Positions 55,010 to 64,000 of a stretch of 64,000 nt of DNA are shown here, in pieces; within the stretch, counting starts at the first letter, position 1, and every line of letters starts with the position of its first letter. Source of the DNA: Pisaster brevispinus (Eukaryota > Echinodermata > Asteroidea > Forcipulatida > Asteriidae); the NCBI GenBank assembly GCA_023634235.1, contig JAMKCF010000018.1, positions 595,195-659,194 of the forward strand. The letters run 5' to 3'. A program made the position numbers and the translations under genes. The notes below the pieces were generated by a model, which was not told the DNA's origin, ran no database searches, and saw only the letters and a list, made by a program, of their open reading frames with translations.

Positions 55010-57140
55010 CTGTCAAAAAGGAATCGGAAAGAATCATTCAGTTTAATCAATAATTGTTTGTACATACTACTGTCTGCCACGCCCACCACTTTAGGAGTCC
55101 ATTTGCACGAACAACTATAGCAAGCATCAACACACCTTGTGGCCTATTAAACTGCGTGGTTCGAAACCCACTTCAGACCGGAGCCTTGGTCTTCAGTTCC
55201 TACCTGATTGCATGGGTTTTCTTCCCACATCTAAACAAACAAAAATTGACTAGAGCAGGCTTGAAAAAAGATATCGACAACATGTCGATTCCGCCAACAT
55301 TAGGGCTGTATAGCTCAGTTGGTCCTTGCTCTATGGTTGGTCGAATCCGGAGGAGGCCACAGGTTCAAGTCACGCTCTAGTCAAGTTGTCTTTGTTCAAT
55401 CCGAAGTTAAATAACTGTAAATAATACACAAATATGGCAGCTTACCAAGTACATTCTCGAGGCCTGGTATTGATGGTATGACGGCTTCAAGCAATGACGT
55501 CTGCACGAAGGTATCATAACACTGGTCCCTCCATCGATGGTATCCTGGACTGTACTCTGAGCTTGGTAACCCTGTAGCAGAAACAACAGAAGAGTTTAAA
55601 GGCCGTTGTGGTAGGAGATTCTGTCCCTCTCCCCCCAATACAGCGAACTGTGTACAATTTTCTGCTGATAGCGCCCTCTTTTGAATGAACCTCCTTCAGC
55701 CCGTAGGTACAGCATCTCCGGGGAACTGATTTCCCTATGACACCATATCCGAATTGGTAGCTACAGCTATGGCTACGGCTGTTGCTAAGGGTGTTGCTAA
55801 GGACGTCATATACTTCAATGCAGGATGACGCAGCGATCCAGCCGTTAGCCATAGCCTTTGCCGACACTTCAGGTAAAGCCTTACATGGCCCCATTTTTAA
55901 ACCAGTAGGCTAAGTCAGAAACATTCAACTTAAGCCTCGCCGAATTGGCGGCTACAGCTACGGCTAACGGCTGGATTGCTGCGTCATCATGCGTTGGAGG
56001 TATTGGACGCCATTAGCAACACTCTTAGCAATAGTCGCTGCCGTAGCCGTATCCGCCAATTCGGATACAGCCGTACTAATGACGTCACTTTTACTCAAAA
56101 CACCCGGCTGTCTGACAAACATTCCATCATTTACTCGACAACTCATCATCGACGTGCCAAACTGCACTATATAGTAATAGTCAGTAGGCCTACAAGCCAA
56201 AAATTTAACTTGGACATAGTACTATTGTAAGCGCGCGTGTATGTGGGCTAAGTGACATTATGTTCACACATTGTCTGAGATCCGGGTATTTAGCTTTTAT
56301 TTTTATCATTAGTGCGGAGTGCTATTGCAAGAATAGGCAAAAATGGCTGCCTCGCTGTGTATATGATCTTACCGCTAGGGCCTGGTAGCGTCATGCACTG
56401 TGCAACTTTCTCGTAGACGCCAGAGACCAGGGGTAATCCTTGAGCGACCATTGACCAGTCTACTATATCACCGAGCCTTGTTACCGCTGCTCTCCGATGT
56501 GGCGGGAGGAGAAATAGTTCGCTTGTGTCGTCGTCTACTTCCACGATGGAGCCGGAAACCATTGCGCCTAACCACTCGCGGACGTATCTGAGTTGCATTT
56601 TATGGAATAGAGAGGGGAAATGCAAGGAACGAAACACATTATTAAGTTGGCCTGGAGTACATAACATCATTGAACGTTAAAACAGATCAACTTCTAATCT
56701 TAGTTTTGATTACATGTTCCTCTTTAACTCGCTAAACTTGGAGGCTTTTCAAAAATGTCCTCAGTTTGTTTGGCCTTCAATGGTTCTGCTTCCTTGTTCC
56801 AAAACAAATATTAGCTTACAATCGGTTATGAAACGCGTTTAACATTTCTAAAGAGCTTCCTTTAATGTTGTTTACTTTATCTCGAGTGTTAGGGGTTGGT
56901 GCGATGATATCGTCTCGGGACCTACCCGCCAGCACCAGGGTGGGTAGTTGCACCACTTAAGTCTTACCGTTCTTTCAGCCCGGCCGCCTCGGCGATCTCT
57001 TTGGCACTCTTTGGTTCATCGAAGCCGGCCATGGTCTCAAACAACCCGGTCTTGTGTCCAACCGACAAGGCAAGGCAAAGAAACCCTTGCGTTACCGTCT
57101 CAGCAACCCGGTTACCGAAAGTTTCCTCTGACTCGGCCAT
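54429..57140 (-). CDS. Rv2258c-type SAM-dependent methyltransferase-like protein, complete
   Basis: Four exons: 57140-56968, 56587-56373, 55571-55446, 55009-54429. The total is 1095 nt, 364 aa plus stop. The N-terminal winged-helix part (1-~95) has MAESEETFGNRVAETV, ALSVGHKTGLFETMAG, AKEIAEAAGLKERYVREWLG and LPPHRRAA, typical of the family annotated from Mycobacterium Rv2258c. The C-terminal part has the Rossmann methyltransferase layout: strand-1 loop VVEITSHTGSAIRKLARAFP, then FGVVIAIQNIRDSPRP and HRILKPDGLFTMIE, and a C-terminal GLGAAFGRESFKPFLEKAGF. The strand-1 loop lacks the usual Asp-x-Gly-Cys-Gly-x-Gly glycines, so SAM binding may be altered or lost. No substrate is known to me for animal members. 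The start has a good context (GCCATGG). Confidence 0.88.
55296..55410 (+). mobile_element. SINE-2 copy
   Basis: It has a tRNA-like head GGGCTGTATAGCTCAGTTGG (A box) and B box CAGGTTCAAGTCACGCTCTA, followed by GTCAAGTTGTCTTTGTTCAA. The spacing between the boxes is right for a tRNA-derived SINE, but the sequence cannot fold as a normal tRNA. It lies in intron 3 of the methyltransferase-like gene. Confidence 0.65.
55446..55571 (-). CDS. Methyltransferase-like gene, exon 3
   Basis: 126 nt. The acceptor is TTCTGCTACAG and the donor GTAAGC. It encodes LPSSEYSPGYHRWRDQCYDT and FVQTSLLEAVIPSIPGLENV-L, the linker helix before the Rossmann domain. Confidence 0.88.
55749..55870. mobile_element. Foldback MITE (GCCGAATTGG family), diverged copy
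   Basis: It begins CCGAATTGGTAGCTACAGCT and ends near AGCCGTTAGCCATAGCCTTT. Related to, and in opposite order from, the element at 55939-56064. In the intron between exons 2 and 3. Confidence 0.55.
55939..56064. mobile_element. Foldback MITE with GCCGAATTGGCGG ends
   Basis: The left arm GCCGAATTGGCGGCTACAGC then TACGGC and the right arm GCCGTAGCCGTATCCGCCAA then TTCGG form an inverted repeat of about 28 bp. The centre is unrelated to the arms. It lies in an intron of the methyltransferase-like gene. Confidence 0.7.
56373..56587 (-). CDS. Methyltransferase-like gene, exon 2
   Basis: 215 nt. The acceptor is TGCAACTCAG and the donor GTAAGA. It encodes (R)YVREWLGAMVSGSIVEVDDD to the segment ending LPGPS, completing the winged-helix wing (FLLPPHRRAA). 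Confidence 0.9.
56968..57140 (-). CDS. Methyltransferase-like gene, exon 1
   Basis: 173 nt, donor GTAAGA. It encodes MAESEETFGNRVAETVTQGF to AEAAGLKE plus two bases, giving the first helices of the winged-helix domain. Confidence 0.88.
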
Positions 57141-57527
57141 GGCGTTGGAGTTTGTAGTAGTCTGGTCTCAGTCTCGTCTGGAACACCGAACAAAAGTTAT
57201 AATTAGTTTGTTAAAAAGATTATTATTTTAAATGCAATAGTTATAATATTATACGTTTTACAATACATCCCAGTGTTTCTGAGTCCTGAACAAACCTTGG
57301 ATGGGGTTCGAACCCTGACTCTCTGCTAGCAGAAAAACTATACACTAAGAAGTATCAGGTTAAAGTAGGCCATTTGCACATGCGCCATCTTAAAAATAAA
57401 CCGCAATGCATTTTGGGAAACCGAGGCTACGGTAAAAAAAAATCAAACTTCCAATATGGACGCCATGCTGTATTAGTTTACGTGTAACTATGCCATGTTC
57501 TATTAAGTGTATCGCATCGCTTCAAAG

Positions 57528-57743
57528 TCAGCGCGATGGTTGCCGGTGTTGCTTGGACTCTTTGATTTTACCCAGAACCTTTTGCGTACTGATCATGCGC
57601 ATTGGGACATGAATATCCATTAAATCGGCCAAAGGCCTACACACTTCAGGGGTCAGCATGGCCCGTTTTGGGGCGTCAATAATGACCAGTAACTTCAGTA
57701 CCGGTGTCCTAGGGAAATCTGTCTCCGGAGATTCTTCTTCCAT
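57528..57743 (-). CDS. Unassigned small ORF, 71 codons
   Basis: The reading frame MEEESPETDFPRTPVLKLLV continues with IDAPKRAMLTPEVCRPL and ends QHRQPSR. Its composition is protein-like rather than low-complexity, and it contains a possible internal donor (TTCTGG then GTAAAA). It lies about 390 bp upstream of the methyltransferase-like gene, on the same strand. I do not recognise it. It could be a first exon, a small gene or a transposon fragment. Confidence 0.2.
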   Translation of the reverse strand: MEEESPETDFPRTPVLKLLVIIDAPKRAMLTPEVCRPLADLMDIHVPMRMISTQKVLGKIKESKQHRQPSR

Positions 57744-59324
57744 TATAGGAAGTTAACAAGTTTCTTTCTCCACTAAGACCCGGGCTCAAATCCAGTCTCT
57801 ACCGGTGCCCGGTGACACGGGGCGCAAGGTGACACGTCAGTTTTGTTTTAAAAGTTGGTGCCCAACTGGGTCATATCATTTCAAAATTGTCCTGTCTTCA
57901 CGGGTTTATTTGTGTATCAAGATTAAGAACGGTTTATTTAAAGGTTCAAACTAACGTCATTTGGGCATCAATTTGAAATACGCTTCGACATCAATAGAAG
58001 GGTAGTTGTCATCCGAATAAAAGTGCTAAACAAAAGATAAAAAACATCAGCTCGTACTGAGCAGAACTTGTTTTTCCAGATGTTACTCAGTATTCTTGTT
58101 TTGAGAGAAATTGTGTTAGCAAATCGTAATCAATACCCTAATAATAGACCTTTCCCTTGAAATGTCAATTGCACAACGTGCGCATTAACACTCATTGGTT
58201 GGCAAAATGAGTGAACATCGCGCGTCTACCTAGTGCACAACAACTCGCTGGCGTTTGCGAGCCAAAAGTGTCAGTACACATGCGTGAATGTAATTAGAAT
58301 AATACTATTTCACGCCGGTTAATTGTTCTCTACTTCTACACTGTGGACTTAAGACTGCGCAAATACACACAGAGACTACACATACTTATCATATTCAAAA
58401 TTAAATCAGCTTAACGTAGAGACAAACAACTCGTCTTGGTCGCAAAAAAACGCATACACGCGAAACCCGATACATTGTTGCGGGCATGCTTGAAATTCAA
58501 TGCCGAGTAAATCCGGCGACTAGGGCAAGTTTAGGGGAGAATTTTTGGCGCGCTGGCGATACACACAGGATAGGAGCAATCAAACTGGCTTATTTCTGAC
58601 ATCTGGTTGCCATCTTGTTTCCATGGAGACAGCCAACATCATCCGTCGTAGCTAGAATCCATGGTGTATTTACTTTAAAACTGGTTATAGTAGTTTGGGT
58701 TGCTGCAGACGTTTCATTTGGATCAAATTTCCGGAGGAAAAAAAAATTGTGAATAATGATAATATTGAGGGAGAGGCGCAAGGGCATGAGTCAATGTACG
58801 CGAGATTCATTCGGTACAGGAGTGTTGACGAGGAGGGAGATCCCGTGGGGGCGTACGAAGCGGCAGACGGGGGAGAGAAACGCCAGGAGACGCGGCAAGC
58901 TCGGTTCTTCCAACAGAATCATCGCTGCGTATTTTTCTATTTGAGTCGAATGTTGAATAAAATAAGATCACTGCACTTTTATAACATTTGAAAAATCAAG
59001 TTGTATGTTTACTTAATATTTATGTACACCGTTATTTTGGCACAGCAAAAACTCCGGTATCTCTTGGTACATGTGACGGGGGTTATACACAAACAAATTA
59101 TAAATTCGTACTCATTCGAGGGGGGGGGGGGTGATTTTATTCGGAGATTGTACAACCGTCGTTTATACATTATTTCACCCACGCATCATGCATGGCAAAG
59201 AAACAAGAATGGCTGCCGCCCACTGGTCAGCTCTTCACGAACCCAGCGAGCCAAACGCGCAAATTCCTTACACCAAGATGACGTACCAGATCTGAGATTT
59301 GAGTTTACACCGAAAGACTGACCC

Positions 59325-59575
59325 ACAAGCAGTTCTACGGTGGCTTCAAAGGGACATATTTCCGTCATATTTTACACAGAATAGCTAACGCAAAAGCAGA
59401 TTTGTAGGGACATCACACGCACGGGTATTTCACTATTTCAGTCAGATATCTCTTTACAAAAGCAGAGCTAGCAGATCTACGGTGGCTTCAAAGGGACATC
59501 AAATGCACGAAGACGTCAATATTTCAGCCAGAATACTCAAAATAGCCAACATAAAATACAGATTTACGGTAGGTT
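59325..59575. repeat. Degenerate duplication with GGTGGCTTCAAAGGGACAT
   Basis: CTACGGTGGCTTCAAAGGGA occurs at about 59335 and again at about 59478. Each is followed by ATTTCAGNCAGAATA-like and AGCAGATTT/ACAGATTT segments, giving about two decayed units of 120-140 bp. Confidence 0.5.
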
Positions 59576-60354
59576 GGGGGGGGGGGCTATGGGCCATCCC
59601 AGACATGCAAACAGTTCAACATCATAGTCATCGATAACCCTTTAAAGCCAGAGTACACATCTGACATCCGATTTTACATAAGAGCAACCAGCTAACAAAT
59701 TACGGACACACAATCTTCAAATCATATTGACACAACCCTTTAGCACAGCACGGTATACAGCTAACTAACACTCAGCAGCGCCCTCGTAATGTACTACATG
59801 AAACAGCCATCGGATCAGCCATCACCCTAGACTTAAAGGATGTATTTTTAGATTTTTACGGATGATATAACAGCGAAGCTATCGGGTGGAATTTGTTATC
59901 GGCGTTGACCTGACGCTCGGGTCTTTGTGAGGGGGAAAAAATGACACCCGAGGGTTTATTGACCGTGGTCACTAAAGTATATTTATCCTATAAATATCAT
60001 ATATTTAGCCTTTTCCTTTATACATCTTTACTCCGATGACATATAAATATAATTGTTGAAGCATTGTAGAAAAAACCGCTGAAATACTACACGGAATAGC
60101 AAGCATTCGTTTATAGCTCCGAAAGTATTAAGTATGATAGTGTGACAAGATTGTGATGAAATTTTGATTTATAGTGGTGCTTTTTCCCCCGCGTGAATTC
60201 TTCACCCAACAGCGAGAAACGTCTCCTTTCGACATAAAAGATGGCCGTGTACAGTATTTTCGCAAAGTCCTAATTGATTTGGTAGTTAAAGGGTGATATA
60301 TTGGTTTGTCAAAGTAATGCTGATTACAAACCAATTAGCAAATAAGATACAATA

Positions 60355-60545
60355 AAAGTCACAAGTGAAATGAATACAGCGTCTGCTTGTTGAGAAAAAA
60401 AGCAACGGTATTTTCCTCTAGAAATATCAAGGTGGGTACCAACCACATCTCTGGCCGCAGCATTCAAAAACGGACACCACGGAAATTTGAATCTCCAGAA
60501 GTCGCATGTGACGCCGGGCAATCTCTGGAGATTCAAAATTGTCGA
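60355..60545 (-). mobile_element. fam-A copy, partial, inverted
   Basis: ATACAGCGTCTGCTTGTTGA, GGTACCAACCACATCTCTGG and CCGCAGCATTC...CGGACACCA are the reverse complement of the 3' half of fam-A. Confidence 0.6.
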
Positions 60546-61149
60546 CATAACTGTTATTGATTTATAATCGATGGGGGCGCTTCAGACGAAACGGTTTCAC
60601 AGGATGCTTACTACCATTACCATAATTCTTTCGAATACAAATTACACCATTTTTTTCGGGATCATTACCGACGTATGCCTCTAAACTGTACCTTTAACAA
60701 ATTGCGGATGGCCATTAAACATTCATCAGTGCGACAGCGCAACACTTTTTGCAAATTACCAAAAGCCAGTTCCACAGAAATTTGAGAAGTCGGAAATGAA
60801 GAAAAAACATGTATACGTGTGTGTCCTTACAAGGCAGCCTATATATAGACCCAACGTACTCACTACAAGGCGATGTCAAATTGCGTTGCTGTTCAATGAT
60901 ACGCTGTCTGCTCTGGAAATCTCGGTGGGCTTTTTACGCGCTTCGTGTACGAACCTTTCAAACACAGTGTGGACTCAAACTTGACATGTAGCCTTTGGCC
61001 AAGCTTAACGTTCGACAGAACAAACAGGATCACTGATAACATACACTTATCGACCTAATTTATCAATCCAGGTGTCAATAAATAGAAAACGATGTTGTAA
61101 ACATGGAGATGGTGTAAATAAAAGGACTACCGATGAGCACCTGCAGGGA

Positions 61150-61780
61150 GCAGATAGCACAATTATAATGAGCTTTGATTATTCTAACAAAATGCTCACT
61201 GATATTCTACTCCAGAAGTCTCACTATAAATTCTACTACAGAATGCTCACTGTTATTCTACTGAAGAATGCTCACCATTATTTTACTACAGAATGCTCAA
61301 TTGTTCTACTACAGACTCACTGTTATTCTACTGTAGAAAAATCACTACAATATTCTACTAACCGTATATGTTCACTATTATTCTGCTACAGAAGTCTCAC
61401 TGCAGAGTGCTGACTATTATGCTACTACAGACTCACTGTTATTCTAACTAAAGAATATTCACTTGTTCTACTACAGCGTATTCACTGTCGTTCTATTATT
61501 CTACAACAAAATACTCTCTGTATATTCCTGTGCTCACTGTTATTTCACTGCATAATTCTCACTTATTCTAGCATTCACTGTTATTCTTAATACAGAGTGC
61601 TCACTTCTATTTTACTACAGAATGCTCACTCTTCTATTCACTATTCTACTATGCTATTCTTATAGTGATCAGTGTTATTCTAGTGATCACTGCTATTCTA
61701 CTATAAAATGCTTACTTTCATTTTACTACAGAATGCTCACTGTTATTCTAAATACATCGTTGTGATCACTGTTTTTCTAC
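61150..61780. repeat. Degenerate ~25-bp tandem repeat (ACTACAGAATGCTCACTG)
   Basis: Irregular units of TTATTCTACTACAGAATGCT-CACTG type run over about 630 bp, with many substitutions and indels. Old minisatellite, non-coding. Confidence 0.85.
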
Positions 61781-61787
61781 TGACGAA

Positions 61788-62520
61788 TGGTTAACCTTTA
61801 ACGCAAAGAAACTAAACTACTGTCTCTGTCTAGCTCTAGAGATGATACATTTCCATCGATTCATATGGATCCACAGACTTTGCCTGAGGTATCAGATTGT
61901 CACCTTCTTGGACTTGACATATCCACATGATAATGCCAGTAATGGCAGAAGTATATCTCAGGGATAGTAAAGAGTGCTTCCATGTGAGTTGGTTGTCTTT
62001 ATCGAACTTGGAAGTACCTCATGATGCTTCTCTCTACCTGTATAAGACCACTTCCCTGGAGTAATGTTGTCACATTTGGGCCGGAGCTTCTGCCTGCCAT
62101 TAGAGTGCAGAAGGTTATTGCTATTAAATCTTGTTGGCAGAAGGGTTGGGATCAACGTTACAACCTCTTTCCCATCGTATGTCAGCAGCCAGCCTCTGTC
62201 TTTTCTACAGATATTTTCATGGTAAATGTGCCACCAGTGTGTCCGACCTGGTTCCTCCTATCAGGATGTTTGAGTGTGAAACCAGGCTTTCTGCTTCTTC
62301 TCACCCATACACTCTTGCTTTGCTGAGGTGTAGAACAATGAGCCAAGTTCCAAGAGCTTTATTTGAGCTGCACCTTTTTGGAACTCCTTGCCTGGTGCAT
62401 GTTTCCCTCCAACTTACAATCTAGACTATTTTAAGAGGAATATCAATTCCTACCTTCATCTTTATTATTGTTCTTCTTGTAGCCCCTTACCAAGAGTGGC
62501 GTTTACCCTTGTTTGTGAGA
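61788..62520 (+). pseudogene. Frameshifted LINE reverse-transcriptase fragment
   Basis: In shifting plus-strand frames one reads LTFNAKKTKLLSLS, then FPSIHMDPQTLPEVSDCHLL-GLDIS, CIRPLPWSNVVTFGPELLPA, LQPLSHRMSAASLCLFYRYF and LSASSHPYTLALLRCRTMSQ. This is the order expected for the C-terminal part of a non-LTR polyprotein (FN..KT..L, LGL.., RP...., LF.RY, ..HP..L). At least two frameshifts and stops; 5' truncated. It ends in an (AAAT)n tail. Confidence 0.75.
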
Positions 62521-62532
62521 ACTTGAATAACA

Positions 62533-62535
62533 AAA

Positions 62536-62566
<31 letters not shown>

Positions 62567-62569
62567 ATA
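62533..62569. repeat. (AAAT)n microsatellite
   Basis: About nine AAAT units directly 3' of the LINE fragment, probably its tail. Confidence 0.95.
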
Positions 62570-63009
62570 TAACTACAGTGTTTTCACTGCTCACTGTTTT
62601 TACTATAAACCATTTTCTCATCACAGGATGGGAATCTCTTTCCAGAAACAATGAATTTTGTATACCTCTTTAAATTTCTACTTTGAGCCAGTGGGTATAC
62701 CGTAAGCTGAAACCACATATATCGGCAGGACGCCAAGCGAGGCATTCAAAGTTGTCAAGTCTGTTCTGGAGGACAATTAGTCATTAATTGCGACACGAAA
62801 GACAATACACACCTGCCATAAATGCAAAGCGCTTAAACTTATTTCCTTTTAATTACACATCACCACCTGATGCTAATGCATAGTGCAACGAGGGCGCAAT
62901 AACATCATGGAATCTTAGTGTCGACACATGAATATCTGGGAGTTATTAGCTAAGGGTAATAGATTGATTTTTGTGAATGTAAAGCTGATTTTTAAAGAAA
63001 GTCTTGTGT

Positions 63010-63190
63010 AAAAGTTTAAGTTGAATACAGCGTCTACTTGCTGAGAAACAGCAAAGAACTGTCACTCGATGATCCACCCTCGTTAGTGAGGTGGCAGCGG
63101 GGGACCAACCGTGGTATCTGTGGCCACAGCATTCACGAACGGACACCAACCTTGAGAAATCTGATAAACGAATCATGCATGCAACTAATC
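63010..63190 (-). mobile_element. fam-A copy, partial, inverted
   Basis: ATACAGCGTCTACTTGCTGA, CGAACGGACACCAACCTTGA and AATCTGATAAACGAATCATG are the reverse complement of the fam-A 3' half and hairpin. Confidence 0.6.
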
Positions 63191-64000
63191 CAGGATCGAT
63201 ACTGTAGTCGCCTGCTAACCAAAAACCTCGTTCCCAAATGAACTTGGTCAAGTCCTTCTGACCTAGCCTTTCAAAATGCATCATTCTATTTTCAAACGAA
63301 AAAATTCGACACTGCAATAAACCGCTCCTAACTCCAAACATGATTCGATAAACTGAATCAATCATTTATACTTTTATCCCTTGAATTATGATCAATTAGT
63401 CGATACCAATGGATTCCTCTCCAAACCAAAGATCTAGTTTCCCAAAATTATCAGCGCGGAGTCTTCCTGACAGAGCCTTCCAATAAAAATCGAACCATTA
63501 AGTCCAGACAGATTTTCTTTATTTATAAAGGATGAAATGGCGACGTTCTTTGGTCAAAAACACTGCTGTCGTTTTCCTGCCAATTACGTATGCACAAATT
63601 CAGTGACATTTAGCTGATGGCGCAGATATGAATATTCATGGTATTCGCTAATACATAGTGACAAGTCATAACACAATATAATGACAGGTGGAAAAACAAA
63701 ACATATTAAAATGGCTCTGCAGGGGAAAAAACAACGATTCGTTAACATTTTTCCTGGGATTTGTTCGGTTTATCTCCAGTCGTATTTGCGATTTGTATTT
63801 TGTTTGTCTGTTAGAATTCAGTGGTTTGTTCTGACGTGGCTTTATTTCGGATTAAGTGCATGAAGATTTGTTTTATGTAGACATTTATTTATGTATGTGT
63901 TTTGTTGTGGAACATTCGTACATTGGGGATTTGTTGTGCAATGTCTGTGTGTTTATGTTTTGCTGCTGCTGCTGTTCCTGCTATTGTTGTTTGTTGCTGC
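63191..64000. other. Terminal stretch, nothing recognised
   Basis: AT-rich, no conserved exon or RNA gene. The window ends in a short (TGC)n-like tract. Confidence 0.4.

Larger units (their letters stand above)
57744..61149. other. Gene-poor stretch
   Basis: No conserved exon was recognised. A purine-rich, CpG-bearing segment at 58750-58910 is open in two plus-strand frames without family resemblance. Short poly-G runs lie near 59120 and 59577. The repeats are listed separately. Confidence 0.35.

Noticed and set aside
54397..55046. Plus-strand ORFs of 141 and 111 codons
   Set aside because: Antisense shadows of the terminal exon of the methyltransferase-like gene.
55296..55380. Functional tRNA gene on the plus strand
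   Set aside because: Box-like motifs match those of the dispersed SINE-2 family, and no paired acceptor stem is present.
57141..64000. MED21, the gene next to TM7SF3 in human
   Set aside because: I looked for its conserved N-terminus and found no exon resembling it; the neighbour on that side is the methyltransferase-like gene.

Overview
The window is eukaryotic, AT-rich and intron-rich, with short conserved coding exons scattered among many dispersed and tandem repeats. The gene set (a SIKE-family coiled-coil gene, a TM7SF3 orthologue, a tetraspanin and an Rv2258c-type methyltransferase) together with the repeat families (GGGCCCAATTTCAT palindromes, CTTAAGATGA foldbacks, tRNA-derived SINEs) suggests a marine invertebrate deuterostome, most likely an echinoderm and perhaps a sea star. 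The organism assignment is inference from recognition. I ran no search.

Layout. (1) 1-16.1 kb: a minus-strand tetraspanin. Three coding exons are in the window (16098-16030, 1663-1445, 710-537) around a 14.4-kb first intron full of MITE-like repeats. The 3' exons lie beyond base 1. (2) 16.1-28.1 kb: the tetraspanin leader, then gene-poor DNA, including a 4.4-kb repeat block (23.6-28.0 kb) with many TGACGTCA palindromes. (3) 28.1-33.7 kb: a plus-strand FGFR1OP2/SIKE-family gene with four coding exons (310 aa), ending just before a 100-N assembly gap. (4) 33.8-38.7 kb: satellite DNA. A 54-bp array (about 2.9 kb) is followed by an 86-bp array of 60-bp palindromes and by diverged 54-bp outliers. 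(5) 39.5-52.1 kb: a complete minus-strand TM7SF3 orthologue with ten coding exons (575 aa). Its introns carry 62-bp, 34-bp and 17/22-bp minisatellites and several SINEs. (6) 54.4-57.1 kb: a complete minus-strand methyltransferase-fold gene with four coding exons (364 aa). (7) 57.1-64 kb: no recognised gene. It holds a small unassigned ORF, decayed LINE sequence, tandem repeats and MITEs.

All exon joins were read by hand. Every splice junction listed has GT/AG ends and the phases close exactly, and the joined proteins align with remembered family members. FGFR1OP2 and TM7SF3 lie tail-to-tail, which is also their arrangement on human chromosome 12p11 as I recall it, so the pair looks like ancient microsynteny. 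The genes do not form an operon and share no obvious pathway.

Repeat names used below: fam-A, a ~290-bp element with an internal 40-bp hairpin around ATGCAT; fam-B, palindromic elements with GGGCCCAATTTCAT ends; fam-C, foldback elements with CTTAAGATGA; SINE-1, a tRNA-derived SINE with tail ATT repeats; SINE-2, a shorter tRNA-like SINE containing TAGCTCAGTTGG.
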